A DNA stretch of 64,000 bases from Paracoccaceae bacterium (GTDB taxonomy: Bacteria > Pseudomonadota > Alphaproteobacteria > Rhodobacterales > Rhodobacteraceae), in assembly GCA_019454225.1 (NCBI GenBank), contig CP075370.1, positions 1,478,001 to 1,542,000 on the forward strand, in the 5' to 3' direction. The translations under genes were made by a program, and so were the position numbers. This document shows positions 8,569-16,429 of the stretch, in pieces (the stretch's first letter is position 1; each line of letters opens with the position of its first letter). The notes under the pieces are model-generated. The model was given only the letters and a program-made list of their open reading frames with translations. It did no database searches and was not told where the DNA came from.

Positions 8569-10087
8569 CACGGCGCTGCCCCGCGCCTTTGCGGTCTTCC
8601 GGCGCCCGTTCCCCGAACAGGTGGCCGCGTTCCGGCTGCGGCTGGGCGACCTGCGTCCGACGCGGGCCTGGACCGATCTCTGGCAGGCCGAGCATGACCG
8701 CGCCTTCATGGTGGCGGGCGCGCTGAAGGCGGACCTGCTGGCCGATCTCGCGGCGGCCGTGCAGTCGGCGATCGAGGAGGGCACCGGCATCGAGCGGTTC
8801 CGGGCCGAGTTCCGCGAGATCGTGGAACGGCGCGGCTGGCACGGCTGGACGGGCGAGGGGTCGAAGCGGGGCGAGGCCTGGCGCACGCGGGTCATCTACA
8901 AGACCAACATGCAGACCACCTTTGCGGCCGGGCGCTGGGCCCAGCTGAAGCAGGCGGGGTTTCCGCTGCTGATCTACAGGCACGGCGGCAGCCTCGAGCC
9001 CCGCCTGCAGCATCTGGGCTGGGACGGGCTGATTCTGCCCGCCGACCATCCCTTCTGGCAGACCCACGCCCCGCCGAACGGATGGGGCTGCAGCTGCTAT
9101 GTCATCGGCGCGCGGTCGATGCGCGACGCGGTGCGCAAGGGTGGCAAGCCCGGCAAGACCCTGCCGGACGGCTGGGCGGTCCGGTCGCCCAAGACCGGCG
9201 CGCCGCCGGGCATCGACAAGGGCTGGGCCTATGCGCCCGGCGCCAGCGTGGCCGAGACCATCGCGCAGGTTGCGGCCAAGCTGCCCGGCCTGCCGGGGTT
9301 GCTGGCGGGCGATCTGGGCCGTGACCTGCCCGCGCAGGTGCCGCCCGCCCCGCCGCCGCAACCCGCGCCCCAGCCCGCCCCGCCGCCGGTGCCCGAGTTC
9401 CTTGCCTGGACGGACTGGCCCCGGGTGCGGACCCTCGAGGACGTCCGCCGCGCGGCCGTCGCCGCCGGTGTGGCCGAGAACGTCTCGCTGCGGTCGTCGC
9501 TGCCGATGGCCGGGGTCAATGCCTATCTGCGTCAAGGTGCGGAGATCACCCAGCGCTTTGGGCTGCCGAAACTCCGGCATTTTGCCGAAGCCTCGGACCT
9601 GCCGTTCCGGGTGCGCGGCGCGCGCCGGGCGGCAGCCTTCTACGTCGCAAGCATGCAGTCCATGGGGGTGAAGGCCAAGGGCGTCTCGCCGTCGCAGGTG
9701 AAGGCCCTGTTCGATCTGGATGAGGCGCCCTCGACTGTGGCGCGATGGCATGACGAGCTGGCCCGCGCCAGTTCGGAGGTGCGGGACCGCGCCACCCGCA
9801 TGGCGCCGCGCCGCTGGAGCGTGGTCCGCGAGGTCAGGGACATCGCATCCCATGAATGGGGGCACCATCTGCATTACAGCTGGCGCCGGGAGGTCGATGA
9901 CCTGATCGACCGACACGCCATGATCGCCGACGGCTGGCCGAAGCTGATCAGTCGCTATGCGGGCACCAACCGCGAGGAGTTCATCGCCGAGAGCTTTGCC
10001 CTCTACATGCGCGGTGACGCGACCCAGTTCTTCCGGCTACACCCGGAGCTGCTTGCCTATTTCCAGAGGAAGGACCGGCAGACATGA
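8561..10087 (+). CDS. MuF head morphogenesis protein fused to a C-terminal HExxH (zincin-like) domain
   Basis: A 508-residue two-part protein. Residues 1-210 are the MuF / SPP1 gp7 minor head domain, with the RVIYKTNMQTTFAAGRW motif and the Cys-containing NGWGCSCYV. A Pro-rich linker (about 260-285) leads to a separate domain. In it, HEWGH at 431-435 is followed about 40 residues later by NREEFIAESFA with Glu473/477, the pattern of a zinc metalloprotease (HExxH plus downstream Glu). MuF proteins with variable C-terminal toxin domains are known in temperate phages. Whether this domain is an effector injected with DNA or a virion protease is inference. ATG 8561 is preferred to an earlier in-frame start. 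Confidence 0.88.
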   Translation: MADTALPRAFAVFRRPFPEQVAAFRLRLGDLRPTRAWTDLWQAEHDRAFMVAGALKADLLADLAAAVQSAIEEGTGIERFRAEFREIVERRGWHGWTGEGSKRGEAWRTRVIYKTNMQTTFAAGRWAQLKQAGFPLLIYRHGGSLEPRLQHLGWDGLILPADHPFWQTHAPPNGWGCSCYVIGARSMRDAVRKGGKPGKTLPDGWAVRSPKTGAPPGIDKGWAYAPGASVAETIAQVAAKLPGLPGLLAGDLGRDLPAQVPPAPPPQPAPQPAPPPVPEFLAWTDWPRVRTLEDVRRAAVAAGVAENVSLRSSLPMAGVNAYLRQGAEITQRFGLPKLRHFAEASDLPFRVRGARRAAAFYVASMQSMGVKAKGVSPSQVKALFDLDEAPSTVARWHDELARASSEVRDRATRMAPRRWSVVREVRDIASHEWGHHLHYSWRREVDDLIDRHAMIADGWPKLISRYAGTNREEFIAESFALYMRGDATQFFRLHPELLAYFQRKDRQT

Positions 10088-10281
10088 CCGACATCTTCGA
10101 CCGCGCCCGCCAGCTGATCGACGCCGCCGCCACGCATCCAGACCCTGAGGCAGCGATGCGGGCGCTAGAACGCGAAGCCAGCGTCGAGGACCGGGCGATG
10201 TTTCCCGCCCTGTGGGAGGCGCTGGTCCTGAAGCTGAACGAACTGCCGCCTGAAGGCGGGGATGCTGATGATCCGGCATGA
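10084..10281 (+). CDS. Small acidic protein after the MuF gene, unknown; possible partner of the zincin domain
   Basis: A 65-residue, mostly helical, acidic protein coupled to the MuF gene by ATGA and overlapping the next gene by 20 bases. No domain is recognised. In phage MuF toxin loci an immunity gene often lies directly downstream, so this is a candidate antidote, but it may equally be a small head-assembly protein. Confidence 0.55.
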   Translation: MTDIFDRARQLIDAAATHPDPEAAMRALEREASVEDRAMFPALWEALVLKLNELPPEGGDADDPA

Positions 10282-10762
10282 GATCGATGTGAGCTTTGCC
10301 GTGGCCGCACTGGCGGCGCTGTCGGGCCGGATGACCGACATGACGCCGGTGATGCAGAGCCTCGGCGAGTATCTGGTCACCTCGACCCGCGAACGCTTCC
10401 CGACCGGCAAGGCCCCCGATGGCACGCCCTGGGCGCCGAAGTCCGCCACGACCCTTGCCCGTTATGCCAGGCGGGGCGACGGCCAACCCCTGCGCCCGCT
10501 CTACGGCCCGACCGGCCTTCTGTCGCAGCAGTTCGCAAGCTTCCCAACGGCCACGGGCGTCGAATGGGGGTCGAACCTGATCTATTCGGCCGTGATGCAG
10601 TTCGGCGCGGCGAAGGGCGCCTTCGGATCGATGGCGAACGGCTCGGCCATCCCCTGGGGCAACATTCCCGCCCGCCCCTTTCTGGGCCTGTCGCCCGAGG
10701 ATGAGGCGGTGATCTTGGACGACCTGGCCGAGTGGCTGGAGGGTGCCGTCGAAGCGCCTTGA
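10262..10762 (+). CDS. Phage virion morphogenesis protein (Mu gpG type)
   Basis: A 166-residue protein with the gpG family features: N-terminal helix, MQSLGEYLVTSTRERFPTGK, a DGTPWAPKSATTLARY segment, LYGPTGLLSQQF, and the C-terminal IPARPFLGLSPEDE. The family is needed for head completion and tail joining in Mu. The start at 10,262 has GAAGG five bases upstream; ATG 10,268 is an alternative. Transcription probably ends or restarts after it, because the next gap carries the second activator-type dyad. Confidence 0.85.
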   Translation: MLMIRHEIDVSFAVAALAALSGRMTDMTPVMQSLGEYLVTSTRERFPTGKAPDGTPWAPKSATTLARYARRGDGQPLRPLYGPTGLLSQQFASFPTATGVEWGSNLIYSAVMQFGAAKGAFGSMANGSAIPWGNIPARPFLGLSPEDEAVILDDLAEWLEGAVEAP

Positions 10763-10813
10763 CCGGCACGGCCCGCGCCGTCACCCTGTCGGCAAGGGCA
10801 GGCCCCGCGCCCC

Positions 10814-10832
10814 CGCACACCGTTGCGGATGT
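10814..10832 (+). promoter_or_regulatory. Putative late-activator binding site, PI-like
   Basis: Second copy of the 19-bp site (18 of 19 bases as at 1,781-1,799), with the arms ACACC and GATGT around six bases. It lies in the only sizeable gap of the head region, just before the protease gene, where Mu has its PI late promoter. A TTG that could start the protease falls inside it, which argues against that start. Confidence 0.55.
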
Positions 10833-10864
10833 ATCGGCCGAGGGTGATCCGCGATTGTCGCGGC

Positions 10865-11854
10865 ATGACCCCGAACCAGTCCACAGCCCTTTCGTCCGTC
10901 ATGATGGCGTTTGCCCCGGTTGCCTCCGGGGATGAAGCAGCCGTGCCGGAATGGATTCACCTCCTGCCTGTCGCGGCAGATGGTGCGATCCGGACGGATG
11001 ACCAGCGCGGCCCCTACCGGGCCGCCGGCCTGCAGTCGATCATCGCGGCGAGCTTTGCCGGGGCCGACCGGCTGATCATCGACCAGGAGCATGCCACCGA
11101 CAAACTGGCCCCGCAGGGCTTTCCGGCCCCGGCGCGGGGCTGGATCGTGGCCATGGAGGCGCGCGCCGACGGCATCTGGGGCCGCGTCGAGTGGACGGGC
11201 GAGGGCCGCAGGCTTGTGGCGGATCGCGCCTATCGCGGCATCAGCCCGGTGCTTTTGCATGACGCGAAGAAGGTCGTGCACGCGATCCCGCGGGCGTCGC
11301 TTGTCAACCGTCCGAATCTCAAGGGGCTCGTCGCCCTGAATTCCGCAGACCAGGAGAAACCCATGGACAAGATCGCCGAAGCCCTTGGGCTGCAGGCTGG
11401 CGCCAGCGCCGACGACATCATCGCCGCCATCGGCCGCAAGAACGCGGGCGTTGGCGAAGCGGCCTTGCAGGCATCGCTCCAGCAGGCCCAGGGCGCAGTG
11501 AGCGCCCTGCAGACGCAGGTCGCCGGGCTATCGGCCGCGCTGAACGCCCGCGAGGAAGCCGACAAGCGCACCCGTGCCGAAGCCTTCATCGACAGGGCCA
11601 TCGCCGACAAGCGCCCCGGCCTGAACACCCAGACGCGCGACTACTTCGTGTCGCTGCACATGGCCGACCCGCAGAAGACCGAGGCCGCGATCCTGACGAT
11701 CCAGCCGATCGGCCCGACTGGCATGTCGACCGACCCGCCCGCCGCCCAGCCCGGTGGCATCACCTCGCTCAACGCCTCGGATCTGGAAGCGGCCCGGGTG
11801 CTTGGCATCCCGGCCGAGAAATTCATCGAGGCTCGCAAGAAGGAACAGAACTGA
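10865..11854 (+). CDS. Prohead protease with C-terminal scaffold (Mu gpI/Z type)
   Basis: A 329-residue protein. The N-terminal ~160 residues match the Mu-like protease (LLPVAADGAIRTDDQRGPY, LIIDQEHATDK, GWIVAMEARADGIWGRVEW). The C-terminal half is helical and Gln/Ala-rich, as in head scaffolds. The enzyme cleaves the scaffold and itself during capsid maturation. ATG 10,865 is chosen because upstream in-frame codons fall in the regulatory dyad; its ribosome site is weak. An internal in-frame start for the scaffold is described separately. The stop overlaps the next ATG by one base. Confidence 0.85.
   Translation: MTPNQSTALSSVMMAFAPVASGDEAAVPEWIHLLPVAADGAIRTDDQRGPYRAAGLQSIIAASFAGADRLIIDQEHATDKLAPQGFPAPARGWIVAMEARADGIWGRVEWTGEGRRLVADRAYRGISPVLLHDAKKVVHAIPRASLVNRPNLKGLVALNSADQEKPMDKIAEALGLQAGASADDIIAAIGRKNAGVGEAALQASLQQAQGAVSALQTQVAGLSAALNAREEADKRTRAEAFIDRAIADKRPGLNTQTRDYFVSLHMADPQKTEAAILTIQPIGPTGMSTDPPAAQPGGITSLNASDLEAARVLGIPAEKFIEARKKEQN
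11363..11854 (+). CDS. Scaffold protein from an internal in-frame start (Mu Z type)
   Basis: Within the protease gene, ATG 11,363 lies in frame and has AGGAGA five bases upstream, a far better ribosome site than that of the full-length protein. It would yield 163 residues beginning MDKIAEALGLQ, exactly the scaffold half with its Gln/Ala coiled coil. In Mu the scaffold gene Z is encoded in frame within I in the same way. Separate expression is inferred. Confidence 0.65.
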   Translation: MDKIAEALGLQAGASADDIIAAIGRKNAGVGEAALQASLQQAQGAVSALQTQVAGLSAALNAREEADKRTRAEAFIDRAIADKRPGLNTQTRDYFVSLHMADPQKTEAAILTIQPIGPTGMSTDPPAAQPGGITSLNASDLEAARVLGIPAEKFIEARKKEQN

Positions 11855-12285
11855 TGGTGGCCCTGACCTCCGACCGCAACACGCCGCGCCTTGAGGGCGA
11901 CGAGCGCGTGGGCACGCTTGGTGCCAACCAGCTGATCTATGCCGGGGCGATCCTGATGCGGAACGCCACGGGTGACCTGATCGAGGGCGCGACCGCGACC
12001 GGGTCCTTCGGTGTCGGCATGGCGCTGGAGCGGATGGCCTCGACCACAGCCGGGGCCACCGCCATCCGCTACCGCCCGGGCATCTTCCGCTTTGCCAACT
12101 CGGCCGCCGGAGACGCCATCGCCAAGGCCGACATCGGCACCGTCTGCTACATCGTCGACGACCAGACGGTCGCCAAGACGAGTGGCACCAACACCCGCAG
12201 CCCGGCGGGCGTCGTCGACAGCGTGGACGCCCAGGGCGTCTGGGTGCGCTTCGACGAGAGCCTCACCCGCGCCATGCTCTCGTAA
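11854..12285 (+). CDS. Capsid decoration/stabilising protein (DUF2190-like)
   Basis: A 143-residue beta-rich protein located between scaffold and major capsid, the usual place for decoration proteins. It shows an N-terminal RNTPRLEGDERVGTLG segment, a central repeat-like beta region and VVDSVDAQGVWVRFD near the end. Such proteins bind the outer capsid surface and stabilise it. The family call is from position and composition; direct sequence recognition is moderate. Confidence 0.65.
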   Translation: MVALTSDRNTPRLEGDERVGTLGANQLIYAGAILMRNATGDLIEGATATGSFGVGMALERMASTTAGATAIRYRPGIFRFANSAAGDAIAKADIGTVCYIVDDQTVAKTSGTNTRSPAGVVDSVDAQGVWVRFDESLTRAMLS

Positions 12286-12297
12286 GGAGACCCCCAG

Positions 12298-13191
12298 ATG
12301 CTTGTAAACGCAGCCAACCTCGACAGCTTGCGCGTCGGCTACGGCACCGCCTTCCAGAACGGCCTGTCGCAGGCCGCCAGCCAGTTCGCGATGATCGCCA
12401 CGGTGATCACCGCGACCCAGAAGGAACAGAAATACGGCTGGCTCGGCAAGCTGCCGCGCGTGCGCGAATGGGTCGGCGCCCGCGCCATCCAGAACCTGAT
12501 GCAGCACGACTACGCCATCAAGGAAAAGCCGCTCGAACTGACCATCGGGGTCGACCGCGACGACATCGAGACCGACAACCTCGGGATCTACACGCCGCTC
12601 TTCACCGAGATGGGCATGTCGTCGGGGGCCTACAAGGACGAACTGGCCTTCGGCCTCCTGAAGGACGGCTTCTCGACCGAGTGCTATGACAAGCAGTTCT
12701 TCTTCGATACCGATCACCCGGTGCTGGACAAGGACGGCAACACGATCAGCGTGGCCAACACCGATGGCGGGTCGGGTACGCCCTGGTTCCTGCTGGACGT
12801 CAGCCGGGCGCTGAAGCCGATCATCATCCAGCAGCGCAAGGACTTCGAGTTCACCGCCCTGACCGATCTCAGCGCCCCGAACGTCTTCATGAACAAGGAG
12901 TTCATCTACGGCGTCGACGCCCGGATGAACGCGGGCTTCGGGTTCTGGCAGATGGCCTGGGGATCGAAGCAGACGCTGAACGCAACGAACTATGCCGTCG
13001 CCCGTTCGGCCGTGATGAGCATGAAAGGCGATTATGGCCGTCCGCTGGGCCTGCGTCCCAGCCTTCTGGTGGTGCCGCCCGCGCTGGAATCGGCGGCGCT
13101 AAAGATCGTCAACAACGAGTTGGGCTCGGGCGGCGAGAGCAACGAGTGGAAGGGCACCGCGACCGTGATGGTCGCGCCCTGGCTCGCCTGA
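12298..13191 (+). CDS. Major capsid protein (Mu gpT type)
   Basis: A 297-residue protein with the features of Mu-like major head subunits: N-terminal MLVNAANLDSLRVGYGTAFQ, YGWLGKLPRVREW, the EKPLELTIGVDRDDIE stretch, FFDTDHPVLD and a C-terminal RPLGLRPSLLVVPPALE. It forms the icosahedral shell. A good AAGGAG site lies seven bases upstream. A strong hairpin follows the stop, as is common after highly expressed capsid genes. Confidence 0.92.
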   Translation: MLVNAANLDSLRVGYGTAFQNGLSQAASQFAMIATVITATQKEQKYGWLGKLPRVREWVGARAIQNLMQHDYAIKEKPLELTIGVDRDDIETDNLGIYTPLFTEMGMSSGAYKDELAFGLLKDGFSTECYDKQFFFDTDHPVLDKDGNTISVANTDGGSGTPWFLLDVSRALKPIIIQQRKDFEFTALTDLSAPNVFMNKEFIYGVDARMNAGFGFWQMAWGSKQTLNATNYAVARSAVMSMKGDYGRPLGLRPSLLVVPPALESAALKIVNNELGSGGESNEWKGTATVMVAPWLA

Positions 13192-13211
13192 GGCGGCGTT
13201 CGGTTGAAAGT

Positions 13212-13232
13212 GGGGCCGGGAACACCGGCCCC
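13212..13232 (+). terminator. Hairpin after the capsid gene
   Basis: A perfect 8-bp stem GGGGCCGG / CCGGCCCC with a 5-base loop lies 20 bases after the capsid stop, flanked by complementary CGGTT and AACCG. There is no T-run. It may attenuate transcription or stabilise the capsid mRNA 3' end; the next gene has its own strong ribosome site. Confidence 0.5.
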
Positions 13233-13258
13233 ATCGTTGAACCGAAAGGAGCTCACCT

Positions 13259-13756
13259 ATGGCACATCGCGCGAAAGCCGCCACCGATCCGAAGGCCGGG
13301 AAACTCTCCCCCGGGGCAGTATCCGGCCCGGACGCGCCCGAAACGGGCGCGGCGGTCACCACCTCCGGCTCCGTGCCGGAGGTGGTGATCGAGCCTGCCG
13401 CAGCCGACGAGGCGGCCAAGGCGGTTGTTCCCCAAGAGGCCGACACCGCGACACCTGCGGAAAGCGGCCCGACGCCCGAACCGGAAACGGGGACCGAGGG
13501 GCAGGCGGCAGCGGCGGGGGAGGGCTCGCCTTCCTCCGCCGAGGCTCCGACCCCCGCCGATGACGGGAATGCCCCGTCGCTGGAGCCGGTCTGGTCGCTG
13601 ATCGTCACCGGTCCCAAATCCGGCCGCCGCCGCGCCGGGCGGCAGTTCGGCCCCGAGCCCGTGACGCTGGCGGTGTCCGACCTGTCAGAGGCGGAGATCG
13701 CCGCCCTGATGACTGACCCCGCCCTGACAATCCAGACCATCAACGCGCCCTACTGA
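13259..13756 (+). CDS. Mu gp35-like (HI1506-type) head protein
   Basis: A 165-residue protein whose first ~110 residues are low-complexity (Ala, Pro, Glu, Thr). The folded C-terminal ~55 residues have a core IVTGPKSGRRRAGRQFGPEP and LMTDPALTIQ, resembling the gp35 family found after the capsid gene in Mu-like phages. Function is unknown. An AAAGGAG ribosome site lies just upstream. Confidence 0.65.
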   Translation: MAHRAKAATDPKAGKLSPGAVSGPDAPETGAAVTTSGSVPEVVIEPAAADEAAKAVVPQEADTATPAESGPTPEPETGTEGQAAAAGEGSPSSAEAPTPADDGNAPSLEPVWSLIVTGPKSGRRRAGRQFGPEPVTLAVSDLSEAEIAALMTDPALTIQTINAPY

Positions 13757-13774
13757 CCCCGAGGACCGCCCGGC

Positions 13775-14203
13775 ATGACCTACGCCACCGCAGACCAGCT
13801 GACCGAACGCTACGGCGAGCAGATGCTCATCGCGGCGACCGATCGGGGCGCGGTGCCGACCGGCGCGCCGGACATGGCGACCATCGCCCGGGCCCTGGCC
13901 TCGGCCGACGCGGTGATCGACGGGTTCCTCAACGACCGCTACGCCCTGCCGCTGGCCGATGTGCCGCCACTCCTGGCCGACATCGCCCAGGCCATCGCGA
14001 TCTACCGGCTGCACCCCTATGCCGCCGATCCGAAGCTGAAGGAAGACCACGCCGACGCGCTGCGCATGCTGCGCGACATCGCGGACGGCCGGGTGCGGCT
14101 GTCGTTGGCCGGGGTCGAGACGCCCGGCACGGGGGACACCGGCGCGATGTTCACCGACCGCGAGCGGCCGATGACCGAAACCACGCTGAAGGGGTTCATC
14201 TGA
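13775..14203 (+). CDS. DUF1320 protein (Mu gp36 type), head-tail connector
   Basis: A 142-residue protein opening with MTYATADQLTERYGEQML and continuing with a helical bundle (FLNDRYALPLADVPPLL, ALRMLRDIADGRVRL). DUF1320 proteins are head-tail joining adaptors of Mu-like and related phages. It overlaps the next start by one base. Confidence 0.88.
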   Translation: MTYATADQLTERYGEQMLIAATDRGAVPTGAPDMATIARALASADAVIDGFLNDRYALPLADVPPLLADIAQAIAIYRLHPYAADPKLKEDHADALRMLRDIADGRVRLSLAGVETPGTGDTGAMFTDRERPMTETTLKGFI

Positions 14204-14649
14204 TGCCCGCCCCGGCGCCCCTGACCGAGGCCGTCATCGCGCGGCTCGAGGCGATGATGCCCGCCATGACCGGGCGCGTGCGGCGCGCGGCCGATCTGTC
14301 GGCGCTGATGCGCAACAACGCGGCACCGCAGTCGGGCATGTCGGCCTTCGTTCTGCCGGGCGGAATCGAGGGCGGCCAGCAGGACCGGGCCTCGGGCGCG
14401 CATCTGCAGATCGTCACCCGCGTCGTGACCATCGTCCTGATGTTCCGCGCGGGCGACCCGGCCGCGAACGCCGTCGTCGACCAGGCCGACGTCCTGATCG
14501 CCGATGTCGCCCAGGCGCTGGCCGGGTGGGTGCCCCCCGGCACGATCGGCGACCCGATGGCCTTTCGCCGCGTCTCGGCCCCGAGCGGGGCGGGCGGCAC
14601 CTTTGTCTACGAGATGCAATTCGCCGCGCGCGACCAGCTGAGGACCTGA
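14203..14649 (+). CDS. Tail completion/terminator protein (Gp37-like)
   Basis: A 148-residue protein placed between the DUF1320 adaptor and the tail tube gene, the place of tail terminators. It shows an N-terminal helix, a beta strand series (HLQIVTRVVTIVLMF) and a DVLIADVAQALAGW helix followed by a final beta hairpin, the usual terminator fold order. Family naming is by position and fold pattern. Confidence 0.65.
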   Translation: MPAPAPLTEAVIARLEAMMPAMTGRVRRAADLSALMRNNAAPQSGMSAFVLPGGIEGGQQDRASGAHLQIVTRVVTIVLMFRAGDPAANAVVDQADVLIADVAQALAGWVPPGTIGDPMAFRRVSAPSGAGGTFVYEMQFAARDQLRT

Positions 14650-14651
14650 GG

Positions 14652-14810
14652 ATGACCCGCCCCAAACCCGCCGCCGAAGCTCCGACGCCCGCGCCCTTGC
14701 CCCTGCCGGGAGAGGGCGGCGCCTGGCTGCGCCTGCCCGACGGCCGCCTTGTGCGCGACGCCGAGGCACCCGTTCAAAGCCCCGTTGAACCCCCCGTGAA
14801 GGAGGCCTGA
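14652..14810 (+). CDS. Very small phage protein (Mu gp38-like position)
   Basis: A 52-residue Pro-rich protein starting two bases after the previous stop and ending one base before the tail tube start. It contains WLRLPDGRLVRD, a short motif seen in tiny proteins at this position in Mu-like phages. No function can be given. Its exact fit between two genes supports it. Confidence 0.6.
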   Translation: MTRPKPAAEAPTPAPLPLPGEGGAWLRLPDGRLVRDAEAPVQSPVEPPVKEA

Positions 14811-14811
14811 G

Positions 14812-15744
14812 ATGCCGCTGTTCTGGAACCGCAAGGTCGTCCTGTGCAAGGTCGAGACCATCTACGGCACCGACGCCACGCCGACCGGGGCCGCCGACGC
14901 GGTGCAGGCGATCAACGTGTCGCTGATGCCCATGGAGGGCGAGGACGTGGCGCGCGGGCTCGAGCGGGCCACGCTGGGTGCCGACGCGACGATCCCGGCG
15001 GGCCTGCATGCGAAGATGTCCTTTGAGGTCGAGCTTGCGCCCTCGGGCACCGCAGGCACCGTGCCCGCCTGGGGGCCGCTCCTGCGGGCCTGCGCGGTGG
15101 CGCAGGTGGTCAGCGCGGGCGTCTCGGTCGCCTACAACCCGATCTCGGCCAACCATGAGAGCGTGACGCTGCATTTCTTCGTGGACGGCACGCGCTATGC
15201 GCTGGTCGGCGGGCGCGGCACGGGCAAGCTGATGCTGGCGGCAAGCGCCGTGCCGAAGATCATGTTCGAGCTGACCGGCCTCTTCACCCAGCCCGCGGCC
15301 GGGGCGAACCCCACGCCGACGCTGACCGCCTGGGCCGCGCCGCAGATCGTGTCGGACGCAAACACCCCCACCGTCACTTTCAATTCGGTGGACATGGTGC
15401 TGCGCAGCCTCGAGTTCGATCTGGGCAACCAGATCGTGCCGCGGTTCCTCGTGAATTCGGAATCTATCCTGATCCCGCAGCGGTCCGAGAAGATCGCCGC
15501 CGTGGTCGAGGCGGTGCCGCTGGCGACGCTGAACCCCTACGCGCTGGCCGCGTCACAGACTGCAGCCGCGCTGAGCATCGTGCACGGTACCGGCGCCGGG
15601 CGCATCACGACCCTGTCGGTGCCGCGCGCGCAAATCCAGCGACCGCAGGGGCTGTCCAACCAGGACGGCATCGTCGAGTGGCCGCTGTCCTTCGTGCCCT
15701 TGCCCGACGCGGGCAACGACCAGTGGACGCTGGCGCTGACCTGA
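14812..15744 (+). CDS. Major tail tube protein
   Basis: A 310-residue beta-rich protein with MPLFWNRKVVLCKVETIYG at the start and a region of repeated strands (FFVDGTRYALVGGRGTGKLML). It forms the tube of a non-contractile tail; no sheath gene is present nearby, consistent with a siphovirus tail rather than Mu's contractile tail. A GGAGG site precedes it. It is followed by the two-frame tail chaperone genes, the standard order for long-tailed phages. Confidence 0.75.
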   Translation: MPLFWNRKVVLCKVETIYGTDATPTGAADAVQAINVSLMPMEGEDVARGLERATLGADATIPAGLHAKMSFEVELAPSGTAGTVPAWGPLLRACAVAQVVSAGVSVAYNPISANHESVTLHFFVDGTRYALVGGRGTGKLMLAASAVPKIMFELTGLFTQPAAGANPTPTLTAWAAPQIVSDANTPTVTFNSVDMVLRSLEFDLGNQIVPRFLVNSESILIPQRSEKIAAVVEAVPLATLNPYALAASQTAAALSIVHGTGAGRITTLSVPRAQIQRPQGLSNQDGIVEWPLSFVPLPDAGNDQWTLALT

Positions 15745-15776
15745 CACCCTGACCCGACCCGCCCCGAGGAGGCCCC

Positions 15777-16136
15777 ATGTTCCGCGTGATCCCGAACCCC
15801 GAATTCGTCGAGCCCGTGCGCGTCGACACTCCCGATGGCGAGGGCTGGGCGGCGCAGACCCTGCGCACCCGCTTCCGCGTGCTGGCGCAGGACGAGATGG
15901 CGGCGCTGGACGAGGCGGGCGGCGCTGCCGCGATCCTCGACCGCGCGGTGGTGGCATTCCTCGATCTGGTCGATGGCGATGGCGCCGTGCTCGACGGCGC
16001 GGGCGAGTGGCGCGTCCGCCTGCTGGCCTATCCGCATGTGCGGATGGCGCTGCTGCGGGGCTACCAGGAGGCCATGGTGAGGCACGCCCTGGGAAACTCC
16101 GCGACTTCGGCCGCCGCTGGGCGCGTGGCGCATTAG
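15777..16136 (+). CDS. Tail assembly chaperone, short form (gpG-like)
   Basis: A 119-residue protein beginning MFRVIPNPEFVEPV, with a core of short helices and the segment LLAYPHVRMALLRGYQEAM. It lies between tail tube and tape measure, where chaperones G and GT coat the tape measure during assembly. Twelve codons before its stop is a GGGAAAC slippery heptamer in the correct phase for -1 frameshifting. A GAGGAGG ribosome site precedes ATG. Confidence 0.8.
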   Translation: MFRVIPNPEFVEPVRVDTPDGEGWAAQTLRTRFRVLAQDEMAALDEAGGAAAILDRAVVAFLDLVDGDGAVLDGAGEWRVRLLAYPHVRMALLRGYQEAMVRHALGNSATSAAAGRVAH

Positions 16137-16429
16137 GCGGCGGGGGCGCGCGGGACGAGGCAGATGACGATGCCCGCCGCTTCGGCCTCGAGCCGCCGCC
16201 CCGGCCGCCGGCCTTCGGGCTCTGGCCCCGGCATGCGGCCCCGGCCCGCGCCTTTCTGGCGGTCTGCACGCAGTGGCGCCTGGCGCCGGGCGGGGTGGTG
16301 ATCGGGCTCGACTACGCGGCCGCGCTGGCCGCGCTGGCGGCCGAGGGGATCGAGGTGACGCCGGAGGTCTGGCGCGACCTGCGCGCCATCGAGGCCGGCG
16401 CGATCAAGGGATTCGGAGAGGCGAAGTGA
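15777..16429 (+). CDS. Tail assembly chaperone, frameshifted long form (gpGT-like)
   Basis: The short chaperone reads to AAC at 16,095-16,097; a -1 slip then re-reads C16,097 and continues CTC CGC GAC to the TGA at 16,427-16,429. This gives about 217 residues: 107 shared and 110 new. The new part contains FGLEPPPRPPAFGLWP and a helical tail LRAIEAGAIKGFGEAK, like the small DUF-type proteins found between tail chaperone and tape measure in GTA-like tails. The -1 frame lacks a convincing start of its own near the junction, which supports frameshifting. Confidence 0.75.
16091..16097 (+). other. Programmed -1 ribosomal frameshift site GGGAAAC
   Basis: The zero-frame codons are CTG GGA AAC, so the heptamer is read as G GGA AAC, the required X XXY YYZ phase. 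The -1 frame stays open to 16,429, immediately before the tape measure start. Lambda uses the closely related GGGAAAG at the same place between genes G and T. Confidence 0.82.

Noticed and set aside
10823..10865. TTG at 10,823 as start of the protease gene
   Set aside because: It falls inside the conserved activator-type dyad and adds residues without similarity to the family; ATG 10,865 is better.
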